This document shows positions 11,247 to 21,979 of a DNA stretch of 64,000 nucleotides, piece by piece. This DNA comes from Staphylotrichum longicolle (lineage: Eukaryota; Ascomycota; Sordariomycetes; Sordariales; Chaetomiaceae), in the NCBI GenBank assembly GCA_019096155.1, contig JAHCVI010000003.1, positions 3,286,001 through 3,350,000 on the forward strand, in the 5' to 3' direction. The number at the start of each line of letters is the position of its first letter. The stretch's first letter is position 1. The position numbers were made by a program, and so were the translations under genes. The notes beneath the pieces are model-generated. The model ran no database searches and was not told where the DNA came from. It saw only the letters and a program-made list of their open reading frames with translations.

Positions 11247-14200
11247 AGAGGGGGAAAACAAGGAGAGACAGAAGGAAAGAGGGATTGAGGAGAGAAATGA
11301 GAAAGGCAATGAGAAGAGAAAAGAGGAAAAGGCAAGAAGGGAAAAGGGAGAAAACAGGAAAGAGAAGGAAAGGGGAGAAAGTGTGAAAAGGAATAGGAAG
11401 GGTAAAGGGAAAACGACTGGAAGAAGAAAGGGAACAAGGGAAGAAAGACAGGAAACCGAGGGCAACTTACGTTAACCATGATGGTCTTGAAGCCAGACTC
11501 GCGCAGTGTTCGGATGGCCCGGACAGAGCACCAATCGAACTCGACGGACGAGCCGATGCGGTACACACCCGAGCCGAGCACCATGACGCCGTGGTCGTCA
11601 AAGGTGATGTCGTGCTCGCTGGCGTTGTACGTGAGGTACAGGTAGTTGGTGAAGGCCGGGAACTCGGCGGCGACGGTGTCGATCTGCTTCACGAAGGGCG
11701 TGATGCCAGCCTCGAGACGCATGCCGCGGACGGCGAGCTCGGTAGAGCCCCAGAACTTGGCGAGCTGACGATCGCTGAAGCCGAGCTGCTTGGCCTGAAG
11801 GAGCATGCCGGGGCGGGGTGTGGCGCCGGTGGCCTTGAGGTCCTTCATCCGCTGGGCGAAGTCGTTCAGGCCCTTGAGCCTGTCGAGGAACCACTTGTCG
11901 ATCTTGGTCAGCTCCCAGATCCTCTCGACCGAGTAACCAGCGGCCATAGCGTTGGCGATGGCAAAGAGGCGCTGGTCGGACGGGGTCTGGAGCTCGTCGT
12001 CAATCGACATGAGCGCCGGGGTCTCGTTGAAGCCAAGGTTGTGGAAGTCGATGGAGCGGATGGCTTTTTGGATGGCTTCCTCGAACGTCCTGCCGATGCT
12101 CATGACCTCGCCGACACTCTTCATGGAAGAGCCGAGCTGGGTAGAGACACGGGTGAACTTCTTGAGATCCCAACGGGGCATCTTGACGACGACATAGTCG
12201 AGCGAAGGCTCGAAGCAGGCGCATGTGACCTTGGTAACGCTGTTCTTGATCTCCTTGAGCGGGATACCGAGACCCAACTTGGCGGCGATAAAGGCAAGAG
12301 GGTAGCCGGTAGCCTTGGAGGCCAGAGCTGAAGACCGAGACAAGCGGGCGTTGACCTCGATGATGCAGTACTCCTTGGAGAAGGGGTTCAGGGCGTACTG
12401 GATGTTGCACTCGCCCACGACGCCGAGGTGGCGGATGACGTTGACGGCAGTCGTCCGAAGCATGTTGTAGTCCTCATCCGAGAGCGTCTGAGAAGGAGCG
12501 ACGACGATCGAGTCGCCAGTGTGAATGCCGAGAGGATCAAAGTTCTCCATGTTACAGACTGTGATGCAGTTGTCCTGGCAATCTCTGACGACCTCGTACT
12601 CAATCTCCTTCCAGCCCTTCATGCTGCGCTCGATCAGCACCTGGGGGCTGGCGGCAAAGGCCTTGTTGCAGAGATCGAGGAGCTCGGCGTCGTTGTTGGC
12701 GAAACCGCTGCCAAGGCCGCCGAGGGCATACGCGGCACGCACGATGACGGGATAGCCAATGTCCTTGACGACCCTCATGGCCTCGTCGATGTTGTTGGCC
12801 GAGGCCGACTTGGCGCACTTCTCGCCAATCGAGTCCATGCTACGAGCGAACAACTCACGATCCTCGGTCGTGATGATGGTATCGATCGGCGTACCGAGGA
12901 CCTTGACACCGAGCTGCTCAAACTCGTCCTTGAGCTGGATGCCCACCGACAGGGCGGTCTGGCCACCGAAGGTGCAGTAGATGGCGTCGGGCTTCTCGTA
13001 GACGATGACCTTGCGCACAAACTCGGCGTTGACAGGGAGGAAGTAGACCTTGTCGGCGAGGCCCTTGGAGGTCTGAATGGTGGCGATGTTGGGATTGATG
13101 AGGACGGTGTAGATGCCCTCCTCCTTCAGGGCCTTGATGGCCTGGCTGCCAGAGTAGTCAAACTCGCCAGCCTGACCGATGCTGAGACCACCACTGCCGA
13201 GCACGAGAACCTTCTTGACCGAGACACGGGGGTGCAGCCTGTTGTTCTCCTCGACGGTGCCGCCGGGGAAGTGGACGCCCTTCTGCAGCAGGCTGCTGTC
13301 GGCGGCGCAGTTGGAGACGGTCTGGATGAAGACGTCGAACAGGAACTCGGTGTCCCTGGGGCCCGGTGTGCTCTCCGGGTGGAACTGCACGCTGAAGTGC
13401 GGCCTGTCGACGTGCATGACACCCTCGTTGCTGCCGTCGTTGGCGTTGACGAACAGCTCCTGCCACCCGGTGGGCAGAGTGGCGGCGTCGACGGCGTAGC
13501 CGTGGTTCTGGGACGTGATGTGGCACTTGCCCGTGACCATGCTGGTGCAGGGAATGTTGTGGCCGCGGTTACCAAACTTGAGCTTGACCGTCTTGGCTCC
13601 GGCAGCACGGGCCAGCAGCTGGTGGCCCAGGCAGATGCCGAAGATGGGGGTGCGGTTCTCCGACAGGGCGGCGGCAATGCGCTTGACCGTGGGCTCCATG
13701 ATGGCAGGATCACCAGGGCCGTTGGAGATGAACAGGCCATCGTATGTCTCGGCACGGAAGTCGTAGTCCCAGGGGCAGACCAGGACTTCGACGCCGCGCT
13801 TGAGGAAGCACCTCAGCTGGTTGTATTTCATACCAACATCGAGGCAGAGGATGCGGAGGGGGCGGCCTGAAGGGTGCTTCAGGGCGGTAGCCGCGGGCGG
13901 CTTGTACAGCTTGGGTGCCTTGATCGAGACTTTTTGGTGACGGGTCAGCATGAGCTTCGCATTGGCTTCGCATGAGTGGGCTTTCCAGTCCAGGTACTAC
14001 TCACCCTCTGCTACGAGGTTCTTCTCGTTGGGGTTGACCCAGTCGATCGTCTCGAAGCTGGACCGCCAGTCGCCCAGCCTGCCGGGGAGGGCAATGTCCT
14101 CGGCGTCGCCATTGGCGCCATTGGTCAGGCCCTTCTTCTCCAGGAGCATGCGGCCAAGCATGCTGCCCTTCTCGCGGATGCGCTTTGTCAAGGCGCGGGT

Positions 14201-14632
14201 GTCGACGCCGTACATGGCCGGGATGCCCTGCTCCTTGAGCCATGTGCCGAGGGACGAGGTCGCGAGGAAGTGGGAGAAGTCCTCGCCGGCGTACGTGGCG
14301 GTCACGAGACCGGCGATGTGGATTTGCGACGACTCGAAGTGGGCGGGGAGGTCGCCGAGGAGCTCGTCGAGGGCGTCCCTCGAGGGCACGCCGTAGTTCC
14401 CGACAAGGGGGAATGTGATGACGAGGATCTGGCCGCGGTAGGAGGGGTCCGTGACGGACTCGGGGTACCCCACCATACCCGTCTGGAAGACCAGCTCGCC
14501 AGAGATGCTCTTGGGGGCGCCGAAGCTGTAGCCCTGGTAGGCTGAGCCGTCCTCAAGCTCGAGGGTGACCATCCCCTGGGACTCGGCTTTGGCGATGCGC
14601 GCCGTGGCCGGGCGGAAGAGTGTGGCAGCCAT
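7463..14632 (-). CDS. pyr-3 (URA2): Multifunctional carbamoyl-phosphate synthase / aspartate carbamoyltransferase
   Basis: Exons 14632..14005, 13929..11471, 11125..7583 and 7516..7463 give 2227 residues. The protein makes carbamoyl phosphate from glutamine, bicarbonate and ATP and transfers it to aspartate, the first two steps of UMP synthesis. The order is: CPSase small-chain N domain; glutamine amidotransferase with FGICLGH (Cys about 309) and VQFHPE; two ATP-grasp halves and an MGS-type regulatory region; a DHOase-like domain; and ATCase with the phosphate loop PSTRTSS and the HPTQAFLDLF segment. The DHOase-like part starts LPGLVNIAAFVPG and lacks the DxHxH metal site, so it should be inactive, as in other fungal URA2-type proteins. 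The last exon encodes only MRYGLYCRMALLALVMA. The second intron (11126..11470) is unusually long, stop-free and a multiple of three. UTP feedback is known for the family. All coding sequence is intact. Confidence 0.97.
11126..11470 (-). other. Large stop-free 345-nt intron of pyr-3
   Basis: The donor is gtaagt after GTTAAC. The branch is gctaac and the acceptor cgaaaag precedes TACAACCCCGAG, so the spliced protein reads MVN-YNPETVSTDYDE, the expected start of the second CPSase half. The coding strand is almost all C and T and includes a T46 run. It stays open for 115 codons in the flanking frame. Confidence 0.93.
11200..11245 (+). repeat. A46 homopolymer
   Basis: Forty-six consecutive A on the plus strand, equal to T46 on the transcript strand, inside the second pyr-3 intron and about 75 nt upstream of its 3' splice site. 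Confidence 0.97.
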
Positions 14633-15473
14633 TATGATGGGGGAGGGAGCAGGCAGTGCCTGGAAAATAGAGATTGGGGAGAAAGAGGGGGAAGACCCGA
14701 GGGAAAAGAAGGGCGCGAGCGAGAGAGGACGAGACAATCGCAGTCGCGGTGGTGCTCAAGCCGTGGTCGCGTGGGGAGTACGAGCTTGCAACTCGAAACT
14801 CGGAGGTTTTGGCTTGTGACAGAGAGCAAGGTTGGGAGGGGCGTGGATGATGCCAGAAGAGAGAATCAGAGCGAGAGAGAGAGAGTCTTTCACACCCAAA
14901 CTGTCATGATCCAGCTGCACCAGCCCTTCTGCATGAACAAAAGGAAAAAACAAGAGCAGAGGGAGGCAAAACGCAGGATGTTGAAGAATTTGTATCGACT
15001 CTTGACCTGCCCCGCCACGCGGCAAAACGACCTCTCCCCACCAAACTTTTCCAGGGCGGTGATGCACTAGCGCGGGGTTCCCAGCATCGGCGAGGCAATT
15101 GAACTGCACGGCAGCTACCGAGTCCGTCAGGTTTTTGGGTCATTGGCCAATCAGCGCGCCACCGAATGCTCTGGCGGGGTGCTGGCGGTGGGGCGGTCGA
15201 CCGCGCCGGACAGGGTTCATGCTGCACCAGAGTCTGATTTTGTGACCGCCTTGAGATCGGATTTTTCAGCCAAATTTCCCACCCTCCTGGATCGGCGTTT
15301 GGATGTCGATGCGACTTCTTTTGGAGTTTGCCATGCTCATGCTTCCCACGACGCAACGAACCCAGCAGCTTCTGAAAAAAATAGCTCTTCTCTATCGAAT
15401 GAGTCCAATATCTCCGAAAACACGGAAATAAATAAACAACTGAAAAAGCTTCCCCTTCCTGTTGCTGTGTTTT
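14633..15473. other. Promoter region of pyr-3 and flank of tRNA-Arg
   Basis: The gap upstream of pyr-3 contains a GA-rich tract around 14866-14886. No other gene is seen. The T5 run on the minus strand at 15443-15447 is the likely polymerase III terminator of the tRNA. Confidence 0.5.
15443..15447 (-). terminator. Candidate Pol III terminator (T5) of tRNA-Arg
   Basis: Five T on the minus strand, 26 nt after the discriminator base of the tRNA. Confidence 0.5.
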
Positions 15474-15563
15474 CGATCCACCCAGGGGTCGAACCTGGAA
15501 CCTCCTGATTACTGAGTCCCGTGAGGGTCGTAGTCAGACGCTCTGCCATTGAGCCAGCGGACC
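15474..15563 (-). tRNA. tRNA-Arg(ACG) with an 18-nt intron
   Basis: The cloverleaf folds by hand. The acceptor GGTCCGC pairs with GTGGATC (two G-T pairs) and the discriminator is G. The D arm is GCTC-AATGGCA-GAGC, the anticodon stem TCTGA/TCAGG, and the T arm CCAGG-TTCGACC-CCTGG. The anticodon loop is CTACGAA, giving ACG (ICG, arginine CGN). An 18-nt intron (15510..15527) sits after position 37, the canonical eukaryotic place. The 90-nt total matches 72 mature nucleotides plus the intron; CCA is not encoded. Confidence 0.93.
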
Positions 15564-17959
15564 TGCTGTGATTGTTGAAGACGTGGACCAGAATTGCATG
15601 CGAAAAGGGTTGTGTGCGTCAGGACCAGGTGCTTTTGATGTGGGTCTGCACTCCGCCAGATCTGGACCTGTCTTCAGCCAAGCCATCCCACGCTGACCCA
15701 AGAGGCCGGGAATAGCGGCAAGTCGTGGATCAGATAACGGAGCGGCTTGGGGCAATGAATGTGAACGTGATGGTTCCTGCTCAGGACAAAACACGTACAG
15801 AGACATCCAGTTTCAATCTCGAGCTTTTCCTCTTGGAATTGAAATCTCTAGAAACATCACTTTCAGATTACGTGGTATCAACTCCCGTACTTCTAACCCC
15901 AACCCTGCTGATTCTCTTTTCAACTTTCCATGTTTTGATCCTGTCATAAAACTTTTCCAGCTCTTCAGTCTTCCAACTTATTAATATTTTCTTTTCGAGT
16001 AAGGGCATTCCAAGTTATATTCTCTCCAATCATGTTGCTAATAAATTACGAATCTCTGGTTCTGCCCTTAAATCATCGCTCTTTCTTCCGGGTCATCGAT
16101 TATTGCACCTGGCAGCGGTTCTTCAAGCGGCGCCAGGGGCATGGCCGTCCCACCAGGCTCGTCTGATGTGGCCCCTGCCTGCCGCCTTGACTTTGGGGGG
16201 CTCGCTTCAACCCTCACCCATGCCATGCTGCCATTTCTGAACACAGTCATCCGACGCCATTTTGCAGCAAAACCCCTGGGCCTGGTCTTTGCACCACAGC
16301 ATCTGCAGCCCTCGCAAGTGCGCTGTGGGCACGGGTGCGCACTCGCTAATGCACGGCATGGCCCGCGCGTTGCCCATTTCTCCATGGCATCGCGACGCTA
16401 CCCCGCTGTATGTCCCACCCGGCGTCTCTTGGGCATGCGACGGTGAGGATTACGCGACCGATACACCTGCGCGGCGTGGGGGGATAAACTCGTCTCCAAA
16501 AACAGGATGTCTCGGTTTCAGATGATGGGTGCAGAGTCGAGACATTGCTGTCTTTATTGGATGGGTCTCGTGAGCGATTGAGGCTGCCAGATCTAGAGGC
16601 CCAGACCATGAGGTATTCAACGACTTGTTTCTGTACTACTGAGAATTCTTTCCCTTTCCTTTGGTTCGACAGATGTAACAATGTAACGTTATGCTGTTCT
16701 CTTTCCCAGTCGTCAGCCTCCTCCAGCTCTGTCAATCTCACCTCCTCCCTCTTCAAAATACTCCTTCTTTTCCATTTCCTTCTCCGAGGATGTGAGAGGC
16801 ATTGAAAACATGAGATGTGATTGGCAAGACTGGGTTGGGTGGTCGATTCAGACTCCCGGGTGGAGGGTCGGCATGTGGCGTGATAGGCGTCTCCATATCA
16901 GGGAGCTGCAGCTTGTGCAGACGGTGTAACCTACCCTGAACTCTGCCCTCACCGTCCACCGAAGGTTTGCGGTCATGAGGTCGCCGCGGGGATCTGGGTC
17001 GCCCTCACAGCCAGGAATGGCGACATCTCAGATCCCAAGCCAGACAAGCGTGGTCTCAGCAGGAGGGGGCATGTGGGAACTGCAGCCCACCGCAGTCGTC
17101 TGTTGCGTCGCGAAACATGCCGCGTTCCGTCCGGGGGAACAGACGCTATTCCCGCCATGCAGCGGACTGCCTGTCGCCCCCCCGGGCCCCAGCAAGCACC
17201 AAACATGGCACCAAGGCAGCCTCCTCTCCAACATGCTTGGCGGCACCCACTCTGACCCCGCGATTCGTTGCTGCAAAGACGCAGCAACTGCCGCTTTACG
17301 GCCCCTTATTCGCCAGCACCATCGGAGGCAAAGGTCAAGGTCTAGCGGTGTGGCCTGAAGGATGGAAGACGGGATTGGTATCGGGCGCCCAAGGGAACAC
17401 CTTCTTCTCCTTTTGAGCTTGTCTTCCCTCGTCCCAGGCTTGAGCCCCAGGTTGGTCGGGCGGGAGGGTGTCGGCGTGTTTTAGCGCTGTGCAGGGATTC
17501 CCCAGCTGACCCTCCTCCTTATCAACCCCTGGCCGGGACCCTGGCTCGTCAGTCGATCAGTCGAGACGGCGGGCCCTTTATTAGCTCCGGCCTGCCCCCG
17601 CGCTCTGCCTCTTCTAGGCTCGAGACCAGTCGCGCTCCACGCGTCCTACTTTTCTTCTTCTTCTCCTTGGGAGGACTGTCACTGGTCTGGGAGAGGGTTG
17701 GAGTAAGGGAGCCTGGCCTAGGTCATCAATTGCTGCTTCGAGACGGGGCAGCTGTATGTTCTGGGGTTCCACTGTCGGCGTTGACTGCGGAAGTGGTTGT
17801 GTAAGAGGGACAGGGGCCGCCAGACCGCGCTCGACGACCATCCACCGGCCATTGACGTCCTTCAAAAGCACCAACTCGACCCAAACACCGGCTTTGACAC
17901 CCTCCATGGCGTTCGGGCGCCTCTGCTGACGCACCGGGCACGCTGAGCCTGACCAGAGG
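15564..17959. other. Intergenic, 2.4 kb, no supported gene
   Basis: Region between the tRNA and the vacuolar channel gene. Several open frames of 70-140 codons exist on both strands (for example minus 16346-16756), but none shows a domain or splice-consistent extension. I see no repeat. Confidence 0.4.
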
Positions 17960-20900
17960 ATGTTGTCTGCCCTCCTGCGACCCTTCAAGGGCAGCAGCCA
18001 CGCCAAGGACGATGCCGACATCGAACACAATATAACCTTCCGCCCCTCCGTTGCCGAGTACCGGAGCCATCTCCACGCCACAGCCGACTTCACCGAGGCC
18101 GATGACGACGATGAGGAGGAGTCCAATGATGGCCACCAACCCCGCTATCCCCTCGGGGACCGCGGGGACGAGGACGAGGACGGCCTGGCTCGGTCGACCG
18201 GCCTCTTGCCTGTTTTCTCCGTCCATCACCTAGGTGCGGACCCTCAGTTGCTCATGGCAGGTTTTGGAGGCCTTGAACGGGCATCGCTAACCACCTGTCA
18301 ACAGACTCTCTGCCTATCTACAGCATGACCCACGCGATTCGAATCCTCGTCCAGACCAGAACCGAGACCACGTTAACCTGGGAGCAACTGCGATCGCCGC
18401 AGGTGTCCCAGTTCCTGATCAAGCCGATGCAGCAACTGATCCGCAACCAGCACTTTTCTCCGGCCACCCTATACGCCTTGATGGCAAACTGCCTGCAGTT
18501 CGAAAAGGAAGGCCAGTTGTACCCAGGGAATGCGGGCACGAGTGCTACCCGGGCAAGGGTGTGTGAGCTATTGGCCATCAAGTTGCTCAAGGAGTACGCC
18601 ACTCGAGAACTCATCGACGCCCTTTGCTACGACTTCTACCCGCTCCAGGGCGTCCCGGGATCCCATACGCCGCACGCGCCTGGCGGAGGCAAACAGCAGT
18701 CGGCGACTCTGAGGACCTCGACCCTCGAGATCGCCATTCGCGCCTCTGCCAAAAACTTCTTGTCTCACCCCCTGGTTGTGCAGCAGTTGGAAGCCATCTG
18801 GAACGGCGCCATCAACTTTACATCCCGCACCGAGACGTTCCAGCCACAGGCATCGACGTCGAGCGCCGCTGGGAGCAGCCAATCCCGCCGCCAAAGCACA
18901 ATCCGGACACCACTGCTGGGAGAGCAGCGGTCGAAAGCGGAGCCCGCGCGGCCTACAACCTTTCAGGATGGCAGACGTTTTGTGACTTTGTACAACCCCC
19001 GGACCGCCTCTCCGTTTAAGCTGTCCCGGCTACGAGTGCCCCGTTACCGGCGGATCCTCTCCACATGTTCCCTCCTCGGACTGATATGCTTGTTCCTCGT
19101 CGTCTTGGGCCAGAGGTCCAGCAGGATCACCACCCCGGAACTCATTTTCTGGTTCTGGAGCGCTGGCTTTATGCTAGACGAGCTCGTCGGCTTCAACGAG
19201 CAGGGGTTCTCGTTCTACGTCATGAGCTTCTGGAATATCTTTGACCTGGGCATCGTGCTGCTGCTGATCGTCTACTACTGCATGCGCATCTACGGCGTCT
19301 TTCTTCTTGACCCTCACAAGTGGAACCAAAATGCGTACGACGTCCTCGCTGTCAACGCCATCCTCTTGCTGCCCAGGATCTTTGGCGTGCTGGACCACCA
19401 TCGCTACTTCTCCCGCCTGCTGATTTCCCTCCGGCTGCTCGCGATAGACCTTGCCGCTGTCCTGGTCCTCATTTTCATTGGCTTCAGCGGTTTCTTCGTC
19501 TTTTTTGCCTTCTCCAAGAACGCAGGCGACCCAACCGCCCTGGCGTACAAGATGTTTCAGATCCTCGTGGGGTTCACTTCGTCTGCCTGGGAGATGTATG
19601 TGCACCGCAGTGGTGTAAAGCGTGTTCCGAAGGCTGACTAGGTTTCTAGGTGGCCGTCGTACGGCTGGATGGGTAAGACCCTACTGGGCCTCTTTGTCTT
19701 CATCACCCACTTCGTAGTCTTGTATGTGACACCCGGCAGTACCGCTTTGCGCTATCCGAAAACTAATCGGTTCTAGGACGATACTCATCACTGTCTTGGT
19801 CAACTCGTTCATGTCCATCACCTCTAGGGCTAGCCAGGAGTACCAGTGAGTCAGTCGGACAACCTCCTCGCTGCCCGCGACTGACCAACTTGCAGTTTCA
19901 CTTTTGCCATCAACACCATCTCCATGGCGAAGAGTGATGCTTTGTTTTCATACGTTGCTCCGAGCAACATCTTCGCGTGGGCTCTCATGCCTCTGCGGTA
20001 TTTCATGTCCATGAGCCAGTATGTCTGGCTGAACCGTGCCGTGATCAAGCTCACGCATTGGCCCATCCTCGTCTGCATTTACTTGTACGAGAGGTTATTC
20101 CTGGCACCTCGCGTGTACGAGGCGACCGATCTTGTTGATAAACCCCGTCGTGGTCGTCGCCACGGGCTTCCGGACCCAGCAAGCAGGTCGGCCTTCCTCA
20201 GCCCCAGCATCCGAGTGCGCGAGGAATCGGTACTCGGGTACCACAAGGACCGCGCCCTGGAAGAGGTCTTCCGGCGTGCTCCTGAAACGCGGACGCAGAG
20301 ACGCAGCGAGCGGCGCAAGACACAAACGGCAATCCGGACGTGGATGGACCAGCACGACAGGGAGTACCACTCGCCCCAGAACTATTCAACCATCGACAGC
20401 AGGATAGGCAGTGACTGGCAGAAGAGGCTGAGCATGAACCTCGAGAGGCCGTCGAGGGTTCCGAGGCACTACTCAGACATCAGGTCGACGGCCAGCGACC
20501 CCGCTGATTTGATCTCTGACGCGCCGTACCTCATGGCGGCCCAGATGTACAACGACGGCATTGCACGGAAAGACTACGCCTTTGAGGCGAAGGAGAACAC
20601 AGACGGCGATGGCGATGGGGACGACGAGCTGGTCACGAATGACGAGGACGAGGGGACGATGCCACCAACACCATGGACGACGGAGGCATCCCGGCGAAGA
20701 AGCGATCGAGGAGGACTACTTTACCACTCCAGTCGGCACGCGGTTCTCCAACACTGAGCTGTCGGCCGACTCCCTCGCCCGGCAACCTCGCGACGGATCC
20801 CGCTCCACACCCGGACACTGTCCACCAATACCATCCTCTACGCCCCCGAGGAAGACACGCGGCCGTACAGCTCATCCTCCGCCTCCGCCTGGCCCGCCTC

Positions 20901-21124
20901 CCGGCCCTTCTCCGGCCGCTCAGCACGCCAACAAACCCCCGTCGCACCCCGATTGCGCGCGACACGGGTCGGCGCTCCCCGCGGCGCTCTCTCTACCTCG
21001 CGTCCGCCCGCGATCCATGATCCAACCATCCGACCTAGCACCCACCCGTGCCGCGCTCACCTCGACATTCCCAACAACCAACCCAAGCCACCGATCCCGG
21101 CGCTCTCTCGCGGACCTCGACGAC

Positions 21125-21160
<36 letters not shown>

Positions 21161-21979
21161 CCCTCAGCGCGCGCAGCAACAACACACGACCACCAGCGCC
21201 GACAACGCCCTCAACAAGCTCATGCTTGCCAAGATGAAGTCGCTCGAGAAAGCCTCGGTGACATGGCGCGCGAGATGCGCACGCTGCGGAAATCGGGGCC
21301 CAACACGGCGAATAACTCGGACGATGGTGTCGGCGGTGTCGGCAGCGGCGGCGGCGGCGGTCGCTCGTGGGGGGTATCACCACCACCATCAGCACCAGCA
21401 TCCGCATCCCCACCATCACCACCATCACCACCACCGTCTTGCAGTACCAGCAGTATCCACCAGCGCATCTTCCCCGGCTCGGACCCCTCCTCCACCGTCT
21501 CCGCCTGGGCGTACCCGGAGGATCAGGATCGGGACCAAGTCAGAGCCAACCCCAGCCTCATCGAAGTAGCCGTTGCGCCCAGCCGGGAAAGAGAGAGGAA
21601 AGGGAAAGGGCAGGTCGCAGGCTCAGGGCGAGCACCACCACACCACTGCCAGTACGACCGTCACCACACCCGCCATGACTACCACCGCCACCACCGCGGC
21701 CACCGCGGCCACGCCACGGAGGGCTGGACCGTCGCGGCGCGGGGCGTGTGGCGGAGCCCGAGGGGGGAGGGGCCGGCGGGTTGGGAATTCGAGGGAGTGC
21801 GAGCGCGAGGGACGAAGGGGCCATTGGCGGCGGCGGCGGTGGTGTCGGTGGTGGGAGAGGGGGGAAGGGGAAGGAGCGGGAGAGGGAGCGGCAGCGGGTT
21901 GTCGGCGGCGGGAGGTGGGGGAGAATCCTGGCGGGGCCGTTGGTGGGATAACGGCTGCGACGGTGGGAATGTCGTCTGA
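17960..21979 (+). CDS. yvc1: TRP-type vacuolar calcium-permeable channel; 3' part frame-broken
   Basis: Exons 17960..18233, 18305..19595, 19650..19721, 19777..19845 and 19896 onward are joined by 50-71 nt introns. The N-terminal soluble part contains TLTWEQLRSPQVSQFLIKP, typical of fungal YVC1/TRPY proteins. From about residue 340 there are six or so membrane segments, including FDLGIVLLLIVYYCM, AAVLVLIFIGFSGFFVFF and FITHFVVLTILITVLVNSF. The family releases Ca2+ from the vacuole and is gated by stretch, Ca2+ and phosphoinositides. After about 20650 the frame breaks repeatedly. The conserved-looking EEAIEEDYFTTPVGTRF, LYAPEEDTRPYSSSS, NALNKLMLAKMKSLE and LGDMAREMRTLRK (a coiled coil) lie in successive frames, each needing one extra base, at about 20652, 20692, 20812, 21185 and 21248. 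The true 3' end is uncertain; 21979 is the stop of the last frame. Confidence 0.85.
21127..21156 (+). repeat. (GACAAC)5 hexanucleotide repeat
   Basis: Five tandem GACAAC units in the 3' coding part of the channel gene. They read Asp-Asn or Thr-Thr repeats depending on frame. Confidence 0.9.

Noticed and set aside
11126..11470. Reading the Phe/Ser/Leu-rich stretch as a genuine pyr-3 exon
   Set aside because: It contains a T46 tract and would split a conserved CPSase sequence; clean splice signals remove it exactly.
12428..13870. 480-codon plus-strand open frame
   Set aside because: Antisense shadow of pyr-3 exon 2 with biased V/D/L composition and no recognisable motif.
15337..15549. 70-codon minus frame with NQEVPGSTPGW
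   Set aside because: It is a translation of the tRNA-Arg gene, a common false ORF.
16346..16756. 136-codon minus-strand frame starting MKREEVRLTELEEADD
   Set aside because: The first 50 residues look helical but the rest is non-protein-like, and no intron links it to a better frame.
20640..21250. Explaining the YVC1 frame changes by introns
   Set aside because: The gaps between successive frames are too short or lack GT-AG pairs of the right phase; single missing bases fit every junction.
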